NCBI RefSeq assembly: GCF_037893185.1
Contig: NZ_CP140772.1
Span: 1,860,001 to 1,924,000 of the forward strand
Length of the DNA stretch: 64,000 nt
Source: Chitinophaga sp. 180180018-3
Lineage (GTDB): Bacteria > Bacteroidota > Bacteroidia > Chitinophagales > Chitinophagaceae
Direction of reading: 5' to 3'
The translations under genes and the position numbers were made by a program. Within the stretch, counting starts at the first letter, position 1; each line of letters opens with the position of its first letter. The notes beneath the pieces are model-generated. The model was not told the DNA's origin. It was given only the letters and a program-made list of their open reading frames with translations, and made no database searches. Of the stretch, positions 10,301 to 18,610 are shown piece by piece.

Positions 10301-11726
10301 GGTGGCCTCATTGGGCTTTCTGCCAATGGCATTATCATCATCATCAGGTGCGGAAGTACAGCGTCCATTGGCAACCGTAGTAATAGGTGGATTGATTACA
10401 GCTACGGCGCTGACTTTGGTCGTGTTGCCGGTGCTATACATCTATTTTACCCGTCCTCCTAAAAACAAGAAGATGAAAACCGTACCTGTAACAATTTTAC
10501 TTTTCGGGTTATTCCTGTTGCCGATGCTCGGCAATGCACAAACCCCAACAAGAGCATTGACCTTGCAGCAATCCATTGATGAAGCCTTGAAGAATAACGC
10601 ACAGGTAAGAATTGCTAATTACGATATCAATTTACAGCAGGCGCTCAAAAAAGGCAGCGTTACAATGCCCAAGACGGAATTGTCTTATACACAGGGTGTC
10701 GTCAGTAATCCCACTATAACGGATAACCTGCTCAATGTCGGACAACGCATAGACTTCCCAACGGTGTACGGCAACCAGTCGAAGCTGGCGCAAGAGAAAA
10801 TAAAGAGTAGCCAGGCATATAAAGCCGTGACAGAAAATGACCTGGCACGTAGCGTGAAACTGGCGTATGTTCAGTACCAATACGCATTGGAACGAAAAAC
10901 ACTTTTGGTGCAGCTCGATAGTATCTATGTAAAACTAAGCAAGGCCAGCAATTCAAGGTATAGAACAGGGGAATCGACCAGTTTAGAGAACATTACCTCA
11001 TCGGTTCAGTCCAAGCAGATCCAAAATGAACTTGAAAGAAGTGAGGCCGATATTAAAATCGCCAAACAGCTTCTCCAAACACTTCTCAACACTACGGACG
11101 ATATTACCATTGCTGATACCGTACTGGTTGCAAAAGAGCTATCGTTGCCGCAGCAAAGTGTTTCGCCTGCGGACAACCCATTGTTAAGCTATCTGCAACA
11201 GGAAATTGCGGTAAACCAACGGAATACGGCTTTGGAGAAAAGTAAAATGTTGCCCGACATTATTCTTGGATTTAGCAGTCAAACATACAGAGGGACACAA
11301 TTCATAGACGGTGCTGAGCGAACTTTTACGGGAAGAGACAGGTTTAACTTTTTTCAGGTTGGAGCAGCCATTCCTTTATTTCCGGGCGGTTACAGATCAA
11401 GGGTAAACGCCTCCAGGATCAGTGAGCAGAAGGCAAAGGCAGAAGTGGAACTTACTGCTACGAACCTGAACGGAAAACTGAGAGAGCTGGTGCAGGAGTA
11501 CACCAAATACCAGAAGTCGCTCACCTATTATCAGCAAGAGGCTTTGCCGCAGGCTGATTTGATTATAAAGAACTCCGATAAAAGTTTCAGGAGCGGTGAT
11601 ATTTCTTATACCCAGTATTTGCAGAACCTCACCCTATCCAGCAATATCCATTCGGAATACCTGGATAACCTGTATAACTATAACCAGATAGTGATTTCAA
11701 TAGAAGCGATTTTAGGAAACAAGTAA
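7347..11726 (+). CDS. CusA/CzcA RND pump fused to TolC-like outer membrane factor
   Basis: 1459 residues. About 1-1035 form a complete heavy-metal RND proton antiporter. D400-F-G, D406 and E413 in TM4 give the DFG...DG...E signature of divalent-metal HME-RND pumps (CzcA/CnrA type). The C-terminal ~417 residues from M1043 form an outer membrane factor of the CusC/TolC type, with LTLQQSIDEALKNN and long coiled-coil repeats. The junction looks like a signal peptide: Lys-rich, then MKT, then a hydrophobic run ending G-N-A-Q. ATG 10473 could be an internal start. Its adaptor follows 17 bp downstream. Such fusions are known in Bacteroidota. Confidence 0.93.
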   Translation: MLNKIIHFSIKNKLVIGLFTLALICWGTYSVTKLPIDATPDITDNQVMVITVSPTLAAQEVEQLVTFPVEQTMVSIPGIKDMRSFSRFGLSIVTIVFNEGVDIYWGRQQVQERLTIASKNIPEGVGTPEMAPVTTGLGEIFQYVIHPKKGYEDKYDATELRTIQDWIIKRQLLGTPGVAEVSGFGGFVKQYQIAVDPDKLASQNITISDIFTALEKNNQNTGGAYIDKGPNAYFIRSEGLVKNIEEIKNIVVKKEGGAPVFIRDVAQVGFGIGPRYGAATRNGQGETVTGIVMMLKGANSSAVISNVKAKIAEIQKSLPEGVEIEPFLDRKKLVDGAISTVSTNLIEGALIVVFVLILFLGNLRGGLVVASVIPLAMLFAICMMNLFGVSGNLMSLGAIDFGIIVDGTVIIVEAVMHRITGSRARYGGVEKLTQDQMDEEVYESSRKIRSAAAFGEIIILIVYLPLLALVGVEGKMFTPMAQTVSFAILGAFILSFTYVPMMSALVLSKKTVHKQNFSDRMMKAIQKVYAPIINGAMKRKLLVVSIAVALFVITLITFNRMGGEFIPQLDEGDFAVETRVPVGSSINQMISVSQKAQTILLKNYPEVKQVVNKIGSGEIPTDPMPIEAGDMMVVLKPKKEWTSAETREELIEKMQQSLSVIPNATFSFQQPIQMRFNELLTGAKQDVVLKIYGENLDVLSDLASEVGRKIKSIEGVEDLYVEEITGLPQINIKFNRDKIGQYGMNVEDVNSAISAGFAGEVAGLVYEGERRFDLVVRLDSASRVDITDVQNLFVSTPDGQQIPLSEVAEISFKPGPVQIQRDNAKRRITVGFNVRNRDVKSIVKDIQDVIAAKVKMPAGYYVTYGGQFKNLEEANARLAVALPVALLLILVLLYFTFHSLKQGLLIFSAIPLSAIGGVFALLIRDMPFSISAGVGFIALFGVAVLNGIVLIAEFNRLEKDGISDIYERVRIGTSVRLRPVLMTATVASLGFLPMALSSSSGAEVQRPLATVVIGGLITATALTLVVLPVLYIYFTRPPKNKKMKTVPVTILLFGLFLLPMLGNAQTPTRALTLQQSIDEALKNNAQVRIANYDINLQQALKKGSVTMPKTELSYTQGVVSNPTITDNLLNVGQRIDFPTVYGNQSKLAQEKIKSSQAYKAVTENDLARSVKLAYVQYQYALERKTLLVQLDSIYVKLSKASNSRYRTGESTSLENITSSVQSKQIQNELERSEADIKIAKQLLQTLLNTTDDITIADTVLVAKELSLPQQSVSPADNPLLSYLQQEIAVNQRNTALEKSKMLPDIILGFSSQTYRGTQFIDGAERTFTGRDRFNFFQVGAAIPLFPGGYRSRVNASRISEQKAKAEVELTATNLNGKLRELVQEYTKYQKSLTYYQQEALPQADLIIKNSDKSFRSGDISYTQYLQNLTLSSNIHSEYLDNLYNYNQIVISIEAILGNK

Positions 11727-11743
11727 TCAAAATTTTTTAAGCA

Positions 11744-12940
11744 ATGACAAAATTATCAATAAAATATTTGCCGCTACTGCTCTTCGCAATGATAGCAGTA
11801 TCCTCTTGCAAAGACAAAAAGGAGGGCAACACGGAAGGTAAAGAAGTTCCCGAACAGGCGACGACCGACACCGCGGCAAATGGTGTTAAAACCATCACGT
11901 TTACAGCCGACCAATTTAAGTTATCCGATATTCAAACAGGGGCAGTCGAAAGCCGCAACCTCAGTAGCATTATAAAAATGACAGGTGTCATCAATGCTAA
12001 ACCCGGAAGTGTTGCCTCTGTATCAGCGCCTTTAGGCGGATACATTAAAACATCCGGTTTACTACCTGGACAGCAGGTAAGAAAGGGACAGGTATTAGCC
12101 ACACTGGAAAACCCTGAATTTATTTCTATCCAGCAACAATACTTAGAGAGCATAGGTCGGCTTGAATATTTAGATGAGGAATACAAAAGACAACAGCAAC
12201 TAAGGGAGGAAGATGTCAACGCTACCAAAACTTTCCAGCAGGTAAGCTCCGACCTGAAAGTAATGAAAGCCAAAATTTCGGGATTGGAACAGCAGATGGC
12301 TTTGATAGGGATCAGTAGTTCGGCTTTGAAGAAAAGCAACAGCATTTCAAGAACGGCAAACATATATGCCCCTATATCCGGATATGTAAAAACAAGTAAT
12401 GTGGACATCGGAAAATATGTAGCATCCACCGATGTACTTTTTGAAATTATGGGAACAAGCGACCTGCATCTTGCATTGAATGCCTTTGAGAAAGATTTAG
12501 GTAAGATCCGTATAGGACAATCGGTTAAATTCTCCTTATCCAACGAAAACAAATATGACAGAACAGCAAAGGTATATCTCGTTGGACAGGCTGCTAACGA
12601 CAATAAGATGATACCTGTGCATTGCCGTTTTACCCAGGAATCCGGCTTACTTCCGGGCATGTATGTAAAGGCATTACTTGAAACCGGTACGGCACAACAG
12701 AGCGCAGTTCCATCCGAGGCCCTCGTCCAGTTGGAGGGAACGGACTATATTATTGTTGAGACAAAACAGGAAAAAGGCAACCACACGTTCCAATTAATCC
12801 CGGTTTCAAAAGGTGTAGAGCAGACAGGCTATACAGCTATTGAATTGCCATCAACAGTCGATGCAGGGCAGCTCACTGTTGTTGTCAAAAACGCTTATAC
12901 TATTTTATCCGCAATTAGAAATGCCGAGGAAGAAGAATAA
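11744..12940 (+). CDS. CusB/CzcB-type RND periplasmic adaptor
   Basis: 398 residues. The signal peptide has a lipobox-like VSSC (Cys ~23), so it is probably a lipoprotein. A barrel-sandwich half is seen at ASVSAPLGGYIKTSGLLPGQQVRKGQVLATLENPEF, followed by a coiled-coil hairpin about residues 125-190 and a second lipoyl half at ANIYAPISGYVKT. A beta-barrel region comes next. It bridges the pump with the outer membrane factor. No His-rich tail is present, unlike the adaptor of island 2. Its last 20 bases overlap the next small gene. Confidence 0.92.
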   Translation: MTKLSIKYLPLLLFAMIAVSSCKDKKEGNTEGKEVPEQATTDTAANGVKTITFTADQFKLSDIQTGAVESRNLSSIIKMTGVINAKPGSVASVSAPLGGYIKTSGLLPGQQVRKGQVLATLENPEFISIQQQYLESIGRLEYLDEEYKRQQQLREEDVNATKTFQQVSSDLKVMKAKISGLEQQMALIGISSSALKKSNSISRTANIYAPISGYVKTSNVDIGKYVASTDVLFEIMGTSDLHLALNAFEKDLGKIRIGQSVKFSLSNENKYDRTAKVYLVGQAANDNKMIPVHCRFTQESGLLPGMYVKALLETGTAQQSAVPSEALVQLEGTDYIIVETKQEKGNHTFQLIPVSKGVEQTGYTAIELPSTVDAGQLTVVVKNAYTILSAIRNAEEEE

Positions 12941-13109
12941 AAGGAAAAGGAGATTTGTACCTCCGCCCCCAAAGAAAGGAGGTATAAATCAAAGGCGTTC
13001 GTCAAAAATATTGAAGTACGTTCTGATTGCTCTTGGAATAATTCTGCTTATAGTTTTACTAATAGTATCAGTCGTTATATCAAACATAGGGACAGGACAC
13101 ACTCATTAA
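12921..13109 (+). CDS. Tiny basic single-helix membrane protein
   Basis: About 62 residues from ATG 12921, overlapping the end of the adaptor gene. The N-terminus is very basic with a proline run (RFVPPPPKKGG). One hydrophobic helix (YVLIALGIILLIVLLIVSVVI) follows and the tail ends G-H-T-H. I know no named family for it. A protein of the same architecture is encoded at 46754-46987 in island 2, so it looks like a recurrent small partner of these pumps, perhaps an RND-associated small subunit. That role is inference. Confidence 0.6.
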   Translation: MPRKKNKRKRRFVPPPPKKGGINQRRSSKILKYVLIALGIILLIVLLIVSVVISNIGTGHTH

Positions 13110-13121
13110 AATCCTGATAAT

Positions 13122-14960
13122 ATGAATTATTTACAAACTTTTTTTTCCCGGCAATTCTTTTGGGAAATCATACGCATCATTACAGTGGGCATTGCCAGCC
13201 TTCTGTATTATTTAGAAATCATACCACTTCCTGTCCTGCTGGCAGCAACGGCTTTTGGTTTATACTCATTACTGAAAACTGCTGTACTGGAACTTATCAG
13301 AGAGCGGAAAATCGGGACGGAATTATTTATTTCTATTGCAGTCATTGTATCTGTCATAGGTAAAGAATACCTGGCGGGTTCAGTGGTGTTGATGATCATC
13401 CTGATTGCTGAATATATTGCCAGTGCAAGCGGTGAAAGAGCCAGAGCCTCCATCAAGGAACTGATCGGCTCTGTACCACAGACAGCCATTTTAAAAAAAG
13501 ACGGCAAAGAGCAATCCGTATCCATTGCATCGCTCACGGTAGGTGATGTTTTGGTAGTAAAGGCGGGTGAAAAAATACCCGTTGATGGCAAGGTGCTGGC
13601 CGGTTCGGGATCAGTAAACCAGGCCCCCATAACAGGCGAAAGCGTACCCGTGGAAAAAACCTCCGGGATAGATGTTTTTGCGGGTACGATACTGGAGTTA
13701 GGTGCTTTGGACGTAGAAATGACCAAAGCGGGAAAGGACACGGTATTTTCAAGGATCATCGCTTTGGTAGAAGAAGCGGAAAGTAGTAAAGCCCCGATTG
13801 AAAAATTGACGGATAAGGTAGCCGCATGGCTGATACCATTTGTTTTCCTTTTTGTAATAGGCGTTTACTTAGTTACTAAAGATGTAAAGCTGGTCATTGC
13901 CCTGCTTATTTTCACTTCGCCTGCTGAATTAGGGCTGGCTACTCCTTTGGTAACCATTTCAGCCATAGCCAGGGCTGCCAGAGAGGGTATCCTTGTTAAA
14001 GGCGGTAAATTCCTGGAAGAACTGGCAAAGATAGAAACCATCGTTTTTGATAAAACCGGCACATTGACCATAGGCAAACCGACTGTTAACCAAATTGAAA
14101 TATTGGATGATCGATTTACCGAGAGGGACTTGGTGCAGTTGGCGGCTTCAGCCGAAAACCGTTCCAGTCATCCCCTTGCCAACGCGATACTGATGTTTGC
14201 GAAAAATCTGGGTGTTTCACTATCGGAGCCTACGGCTTTCGATGTATTCAAAGGAAAAGGTATCAGTTCAGTCATAAACGGCAAAAAGGTATTAATTGGT
14301 AATAAAACGCTGATGGACGACCATACGATTCCCGTATCCGTCAATAGTAAGAACCAGACCGATACGGCCATCTACATGGCAGTAGATGGCAGTGCAGCAT
14401 CGGTGTTTTATGTGTCAGACGCTATACGCCCCGGCGCAAAAGAAATGATTGAGGAATTAAAGAGAAGCGGTGTAAAAAACATCATTATGCTCACAGGCGA
14501 TAACCAGCAGACCGCCGGGCATGTGTCGCAGCAGTTAGGCATTACGTCATTCAGAGCGGATATGTTGCCCGAAGACAAAATCCGTGCAATACAGGATCTG
14601 CAAGCCAATGGCGAAAAGGTGGCGATGGTGGGAGACGGCATTAACGATGCCCCTGCTTTGGTGCAGGCAAATGTGGGCATTTCAATGGGGATGGTGGGTA
14701 CACAAGCCGCAATGGAAGCTGCTGATATTGTTTTAGTAGAAGATAAGCTGGAGAAAATAGCCAGGTCTAAGGCCATCAGTAAAAAAGCATTCAGGACTAT
14801 CAAGGAAAACATTATTGGCGGGGTGGGCATTGTTCATGTCGTGGGTATTACACTCGTGCTTCTTGGTGTATTGGGACCTGTGCAGGCTGCCATTATTCAC
14901 CTGTTACCCGATACATTGGTCTTTTTAAATTCAATTAAGCTTTTAAGAATAAAAATTTAG
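13122..14960 (+). CDS. P-type metal ATPase lacking the CPC cysteines
   Basis: 612 residues. The catalytic parts are complete: TGES actuator loop, DKTGTLT phosphorylation site, SSHPLANA, and GDGINDAP. The membrane metal motif, normally CPC, SPC or CPH, reads S266-P267-A268-E269-L270, so no cysteine or histidine is present there. There is no HMA domain at the N-terminus. The last helix ends HLLPDTLVFLNSIKLLRIKI. It is PIB-like in layout, but selectivity cannot be assigned with this motif; a carboxylate ligand (E269) is possible. It starts 12 bp after the tiny membrane protein and so is probably in the operon. Confidence 0.85.
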   Translation: MNYLQTFFSRQFFWEIIRIITVGIASLLYYLEIIPLPVLLAATAFGLYSLLKTAVLELIRERKIGTELFISIAVIVSVIGKEYLAGSVVLMIILIAEYIASASGERARASIKELIGSVPQTAILKKDGKEQSVSIASLTVGDVLVVKAGEKIPVDGKVLAGSGSVNQAPITGESVPVEKTSGIDVFAGTILELGALDVEMTKAGKDTVFSRIIALVEEAESSKAPIEKLTDKVAAWLIPFVFLFVIGVYLVTKDVKLVIALLIFTSPAELGLATPLVTISAIARAAREGILVKGGKFLEELAKIETIVFDKTGTLTIGKPTVNQIEILDDRFTERDLVQLAASAENRSSHPLANAILMFAKNLGVSLSEPTAFDVFKGKGISSVINGKKVLIGNKTLMDDHTIPVSVNSKNQTDTAIYMAVDGSAASVFYVSDAIRPGAKEMIEELKRSGVKNIIMLTGDNQQTAGHVSQQLGITSFRADMLPEDKIRAIQDLQANGEKVAMVGDGINDAPALVQANVGISMGMVGTQAAMEAADIVLVEDKLEKIARSKAISKKAFRTIKENIIGGVGIVHVVGITLVLLGVLGPVQAAIIHLLPDTLVFLNSIKLLRIKI

Positions 14961-14997
14961 TTATCGTTTATTTATTCACTTTTAAAAATCAAAAAAA

Positions 14998-15423
14998 ATG
15001 AGAAAAATCAGATTGATTGGAATGTCATTAATGCTTGCAATGACGACTTTGGCAGTTAACTCAGCAATGGCTCAACAGACAGGTCACGGCGCTGCTCCTC
15101 ACGGTGGAAAAATGGTAGATGTTGACAAGTACCATATCGAAATGGTAAAAGGAAACAATCTGCTTTCCTTCTATGTGCTGGATGCCAATGCTAAAACATT
15201 AGGTAAGCCCGCCACCGGCTCTGTAGAGTTTGCTTTTGAAAATGGCACAAAATCAACTTCAGATCTTAAAGCGGATAAAAATGGAGCACTAACAGTTGCA
15301 TTACCTAAAAACGGCATTCATACAAATTGCACCGTTACTATAACTGTTGAGGGCAAGAAATTAGTTGGAAAGTTTAAAAATGAGGTTTCTGCTGCTGACA
15401 AAGCACACGGCCATCAGCATTAA
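14998..15423 (+). CDS. Secreted His-rich protein, beta-rich
   Basis: 141 residues with a clear signal peptide ending A-M-A-Q-Q. GHGAAPHGGKMVDVDKYHIE follows near the mature N-terminus. Then comes a beta-rich domain (LLSFYVLDANAKTLGKP, KNGIHTNCTVTITVEGKK), and the protein ends K-A-H-G-H-Q-H. The arrangement resembles small periplasmic metal-binding proteins found with CusBA operons in Bacteroidota. The shared tail with the lipoprotein at 5637 supports a common metal ligand role. Exact function unknown. Confidence 0.68.
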   Translation: MRKIRLIGMSLMLAMTTLAVNSAMAQQTGHGAAPHGGKMVDVDKYHIEMVKGNNLLSFYVLDANAKTLGKPATGSVEFAFENGTKSTSDLKADKNGALTVALPKNGIHTNCTVTITVEGKKLVGKFKNEVSAADKAHGHQH

Positions 15424-15608
15424 TTTTTCAATAAACCATTACAGTGATTAATGGCTGTAGTGAAAAACCAATAAGGCTTTGAGGATTATATCTTCAGGGC
15501 TTTATTTATCTAAGACAAATACTGTTTGATAATCTATAGCTAATGACGCTATTACAATCTTTCAAATTCAACTAAAAGAAACCAAAAAAAAGCTATTGTA
15601 ACCCAAAA

Positions 15609-15932
15609 ATGTCCTTATCCGTAATGCAAAATATTGTCCACTACTCTTTACACTTCCTTTTTCCCGGCTTAGTCGCCTTTGTATTTTTCAAAAAGGAATG
15701 GAAGCGGGTTTGGATGATCTTATTAACTACAATGCTTGTTGATATGGATCACCTATTTGCAGAGCCGATATTCGACCCAAACAGATGCAGTATCGGGTTT
15801 CACTTCCTGCATTCGTATTATGCAATAGTTGTGTATGGATTGTTACTGCTGTTCGGAAGCAAGATAATCAGAATTATTGCACTTGGTCTATTGTTTCACA
15901 TGGCAACCGATTTTCAGGATTGCCTTTGGTAG
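15609..15932 (+). CDS. DUF6122-like membrane protein
   Basis: 107 residues with about three hydrophobic segments. Conserved-looking acidic/His motifs are LVDMDHLFAEP, then FHFLHSYYA, and HMATDFQDC near the end. These resemble the DUF6122 family of Bacteroidota inner membrane proteins. The DxDH and HxxxD pattern could bind a metal, but no reaction is known. The next gene starts 22 bp after its stop. Confidence 0.6.
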   Translation: MSLSVMQNIVHYSLHFLFPGLVAFVFFKKEWKRVWMILLTTMLVDMDHLFAEPIFDPNRCSIGFHFLHSYYAIVVYGLLLLFGSKIIRIIALGLLFHMATDFQDCLW

Positions 15933-15954
15933 CAACTTAAACAAACATGGTATA

Positions 15955-17199
15955 ATGGAAAAAAGACCTTTACTAAAAATATTTACAGAACCTTTTAAAA
16001 CATTGCGGAATACCACTTTCGCAAGGCTTTATTTTGCCCAGATCGCAAGCCTGTTCGGGGATGCCTTTACCTGGTTGGGACTGGCGTTGCTTACGTATGA
16101 AATCAATCCCGGTAACGCTGCCGCTATATTGGCATCGGCTCTTACATTACGGGTTACGGCGTATATCATTTTTTCGCCCTTTGCAGGTGTAGTGTCTGAA
16201 AAGTTTCAGCGCAAACAAATATTGCTGATAACGCAGTTTGCAAGAATGGCAATCGTGTGTATGCTTCCTTTTGTCAACGCTGAATGGCAGGTGTACGTAT
16301 TAATATTTTCGCTCAATGTATTTGCTGCGTTCTTCACGCCAACATACAGGGCTATTATTCCGCAGATAGTAGCCAAAGATATATACAGGGAAGCCAACGG
16401 TCTGTCAATGGCTACATTCCAGTTGTTGAGTGTTTTTGGTCCGGCACTGGCAGGGATCGGGGCAGTGTGGTTAGGCGCGAAACAGATATTCTTTGTAAAC
16501 GGCACAACCCTTTTAATTGCGATACTATTTATTCTCACCATTCCTAAGACATCATTGCAGAAGGGGATCAATACTGCCGATAATGCAATGCCCAAAAAGA
16601 CGTGGGGCGAAGTATTGAAAGGTATTCGCTTACTGTTCGGAAATAAGATTGTGCGTTTCGCCTTGAGTATCGAATTTATATCGGCCATTGCAGGAGCAAT
16701 GGTATTGGTTAATACCGTTGGCCTGGTAAAAACATCCCTGCAATTGGATGATAAGCATTATGGATGGATAATGTCTGTATTTGGTGTTGGCGCGGTCATT
16801 ACAGCATTTTTGCTGGGTAGTTTGGATAAGAGCAAAACACGCAGTAAATCACTGATAAGCGGTGCTGTTTTAATTGGTATAGCTATCAGCCTTGCCAACT
16901 TCGTTCCGTACAGCGGGTTGCTTTTTTTATGGGTGTTGGCGGGTATCGGGCAAACACTTGCCGACATGCCCTCCGAAACGCTGATAGGCGAAAATATCGA
17001 ACCCCAGGACCAGGGTAAAGTATATGGTGCACATTTCGCGTTCTCTCATTTATGGTGGGCAATAGCTTATCCGATAGCCGGTTTTTTAGGCACGAAATTC
17101 CCCGATAGAGAATTTTTGTATGGTGGTATCCTCACGTTGGTCTTAGCGATCATTGCCGTTTTAGCCCTTAATCGCCGCAAAACAATCATTAAAAAATAG
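15955..17199 (+). CDS. MFS transporter (MFS_3, EntS-like)
   Basis: 414 residues from ATG 15955; an upstream in-frame start would overlap the previous gene and lacks a plausible sequence. About 12 membrane segments. Early residues read FARLYFAQIASLFGDAFTW, then SPFAGVVSEKFQRKQIL in the first cytoplasmic loop, both typical of the MFS_3/EntS group of exporters. The substrate is unknown. It closes metal island 1 and is likely the last gene of the transcription unit before RteC. Confidence 0.85.
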   Translation: MEKRPLLKIFTEPFKTLRNTTFARLYFAQIASLFGDAFTWLGLALLTYEINPGNAAAILASALTLRVTAYIIFSPFAGVVSEKFQRKQILLITQFARMAIVCMLPFVNAEWQVYVLIFSLNVFAAFFTPTYRAIIPQIVAKDIYREANGLSMATFQLLSVFGPALAGIGAVWLGAKQIFFVNGTTLLIAILFILTIPKTSLQKGINTADNAMPKKTWGEVLKGIRLLFGNKIVRFALSIEFISAIAGAMVLVNTVGLVKTSLQLDDKHYGWIMSVFGVGAVITAFLLGSLDKSKTRSKSLISGAVLIGIAISLANFVPYSGLLFLWVLAGIGQTLADMPSETLIGENIEPQDQGKVYGAHFAFSHLWWAIAYPIAGFLGTKFPDREFLYGGILTLVLAIIAVLALNRRKTIIKK

Positions 17200-17283
17200 A
17201 TGGATGAAATAATTACCAAATAGTAAATCTATGTAGTGACACCCATTCATTACTACCCTCCAGTGAAAATTCAAAATAACCGT

Positions 17284-18117
17284 ATGGAAAAATTTTATAC
17301 TGAAACGCTTCAGAAGTTGGAAACAGAAATCAAAGAATTAGAGATTGAAGCCGATTGCTCAATAGAGCGGATAGAAGCTGTAATAGAGCTTATTATTAAA
17401 TACTTATCCGATGTAAAAGATTTTGTCCTTAAAAAAGGGTTTACGAATATAGATGCGGAGATTCGTTTTTTCAAATATCAGAAGCCGCTTATTGTTTCCA
17501 AACTGATATACTATAATGCTATTTATAAAATTGAAATAAGAAAACCGCACGGGGCAAAGGCTATAAGAAAACATCTTAAAAAAGAATTGAAAAAGCTCAA
17601 AAGGTTCTTTGACAGCAACCTCGATTTTTATAAATATTATCGCAACAATTATTCCTTTCTTGACGAGAAGTTCTTTGTGCGGGGTAAGCATGATATAACG
17701 CTATGCCTGGATACTTACTATTTTCAGTCCGACCATACCTTTTCAACCTCACACGATTACAAGGTGGCTAAGATAATGGCGAACGACTTAATACAGCTAT
17801 ACCTCGAAGACCAGCTTTATCACATAAAGAAGCACCTGTTATTGAAACGGCCATCCCTCACAGCTCTTAACTGGACCGCCAGTAAAGCTGCCATGATAGA
17901 ACTTATTTATTCGCTCCACTATCAGGGTGTTTTTGATAACGGGAATAGTGATATTAGGTTGATTGCGGAATATTTTGAGAGAGCTTTCAATATTGATTTG
18001 GGAAACTTTTACCATACCTATCTCGAAATTCGGAACAGGAAAATTAACCGCACCAAGTTCCTTGATGCGTTACGGGATGCGCTCATTAAGAAGATGGATG
18101 AGCAGGACGAGAGATAA
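17284..18117 (+). CDS. rteC: RteC-family regulator of the ICE
   Basis: 277 residues from ATG 17284 (MEKFYTETLQ). The text FVLKKGFTNIDAEIRFFKYQKPLIVSKLIYYN followed by NLDFYKYYRNN and TALNWTASKAAMIELIYSLHYQGVFDNG matches RteC proteins, which switch on excision and transfer of CTnDOT-type elements. A second RteC lies at 45142-45987 with the same ordered blocks but clearly different sequence. It is followed by a strong hairpin terminator. Confidence 0.85.
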   Translation: MEKFYTETLQKLETEIKELEIEADCSIERIEAVIELIIKYLSDVKDFVLKKGFTNIDAEIRFFKYQKPLIVSKLIYYNAIYKIEIRKPHGAKAIRKHLKKELKKLKRFFDSNLDFYKYYRNNYSFLDEKFFVRGKHDITLCLDTYYFQSDHTFSTSHDYKVAKIMANDLIQLYLEDQLYHIKKHLLLKRPSLTALNWTASKAAMIELIYSLHYQGVFDNGNSDIRLIAEYFERAFNIDLGNFYHTYLEIRNRKINRTKFLDALRDALIKKMDEQDER

Positions 18118-18181
18118 CGGGGCTTTATACCAACTTTACCAATTGAGGTAATGGTTTAATTTTCTACGTTTTATGAATTTA

Positions 18182-18212
18182 AAAAGCAGTTTCATGAATG
18201 GAAACTGCTTTT
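18182..18212 (+). terminator. Intrinsic terminator after rteC
   Basis: A 12-bp perfect stem AAAAGCAGTTTC / GAAACTGCTTTT with a 7-nt loop, followed by T-rich sequence. The A-rich 5' side could make it work on both strands. Confidence 0.75.
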
Positions 18213-18322
18213 CTTTAATGGGTTACTACTAAAAGATGATCCCTAACCTTTAACCTTATCCTATGGAGAACTAAATATACGAAATGGTTGCCTCAAAGAT
18301 AGCTATTTTATATTTTTATCGT

Positions 18323-18610
18323 ATGAAAGCAGAAATACGGCTACCGGATAATTTTACCGAATACAGAAGTGATGGCATATTCTCCAACCTGACCAATGAG
18401 ATTGATTACCTGGTAGTGGAAGCCATTAAATACAAACCGCTTTCAGCAGCTTTAACAGCGTGGGACTATTTTGGTGTAGTCTAGTGGAATGATGACATCG
18501 GGTATTGGTGCGTAGAAATATGGCAGTTTAACAAATACAAGACAACTCACATATCCGAATCTTTCGAAGATCTTATTCAGGAAATCCAGGAAGCGTATGG
18601 GTATAAATAA
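18323..18610 (+). pseudogene. Hypothetical gene with an in-frame TAG
   Basis: Reading from ATG 18323 (MKAEIRLPDNFTEYRSDG), the frame stays open for 53 codons, meets TAG at 18482-18484, and then continues open for 41 more codons (start WNDDIGYWCVEIWQF, end IQEAYGYK) to TAA 18608. The two halves read like one protein of about 95 residues rich in aromatic and acidic residues. A single nonsense change is the simple explanation. The family is not recognised. Confidence 0.55.

Noticed and set aside
11932..12660. 242-codon open frame antisense to CusB
   Set aside because: Shadow of the adaptor gene; composition (Ser/Leu/Cys rich) is typical of antisense frames.
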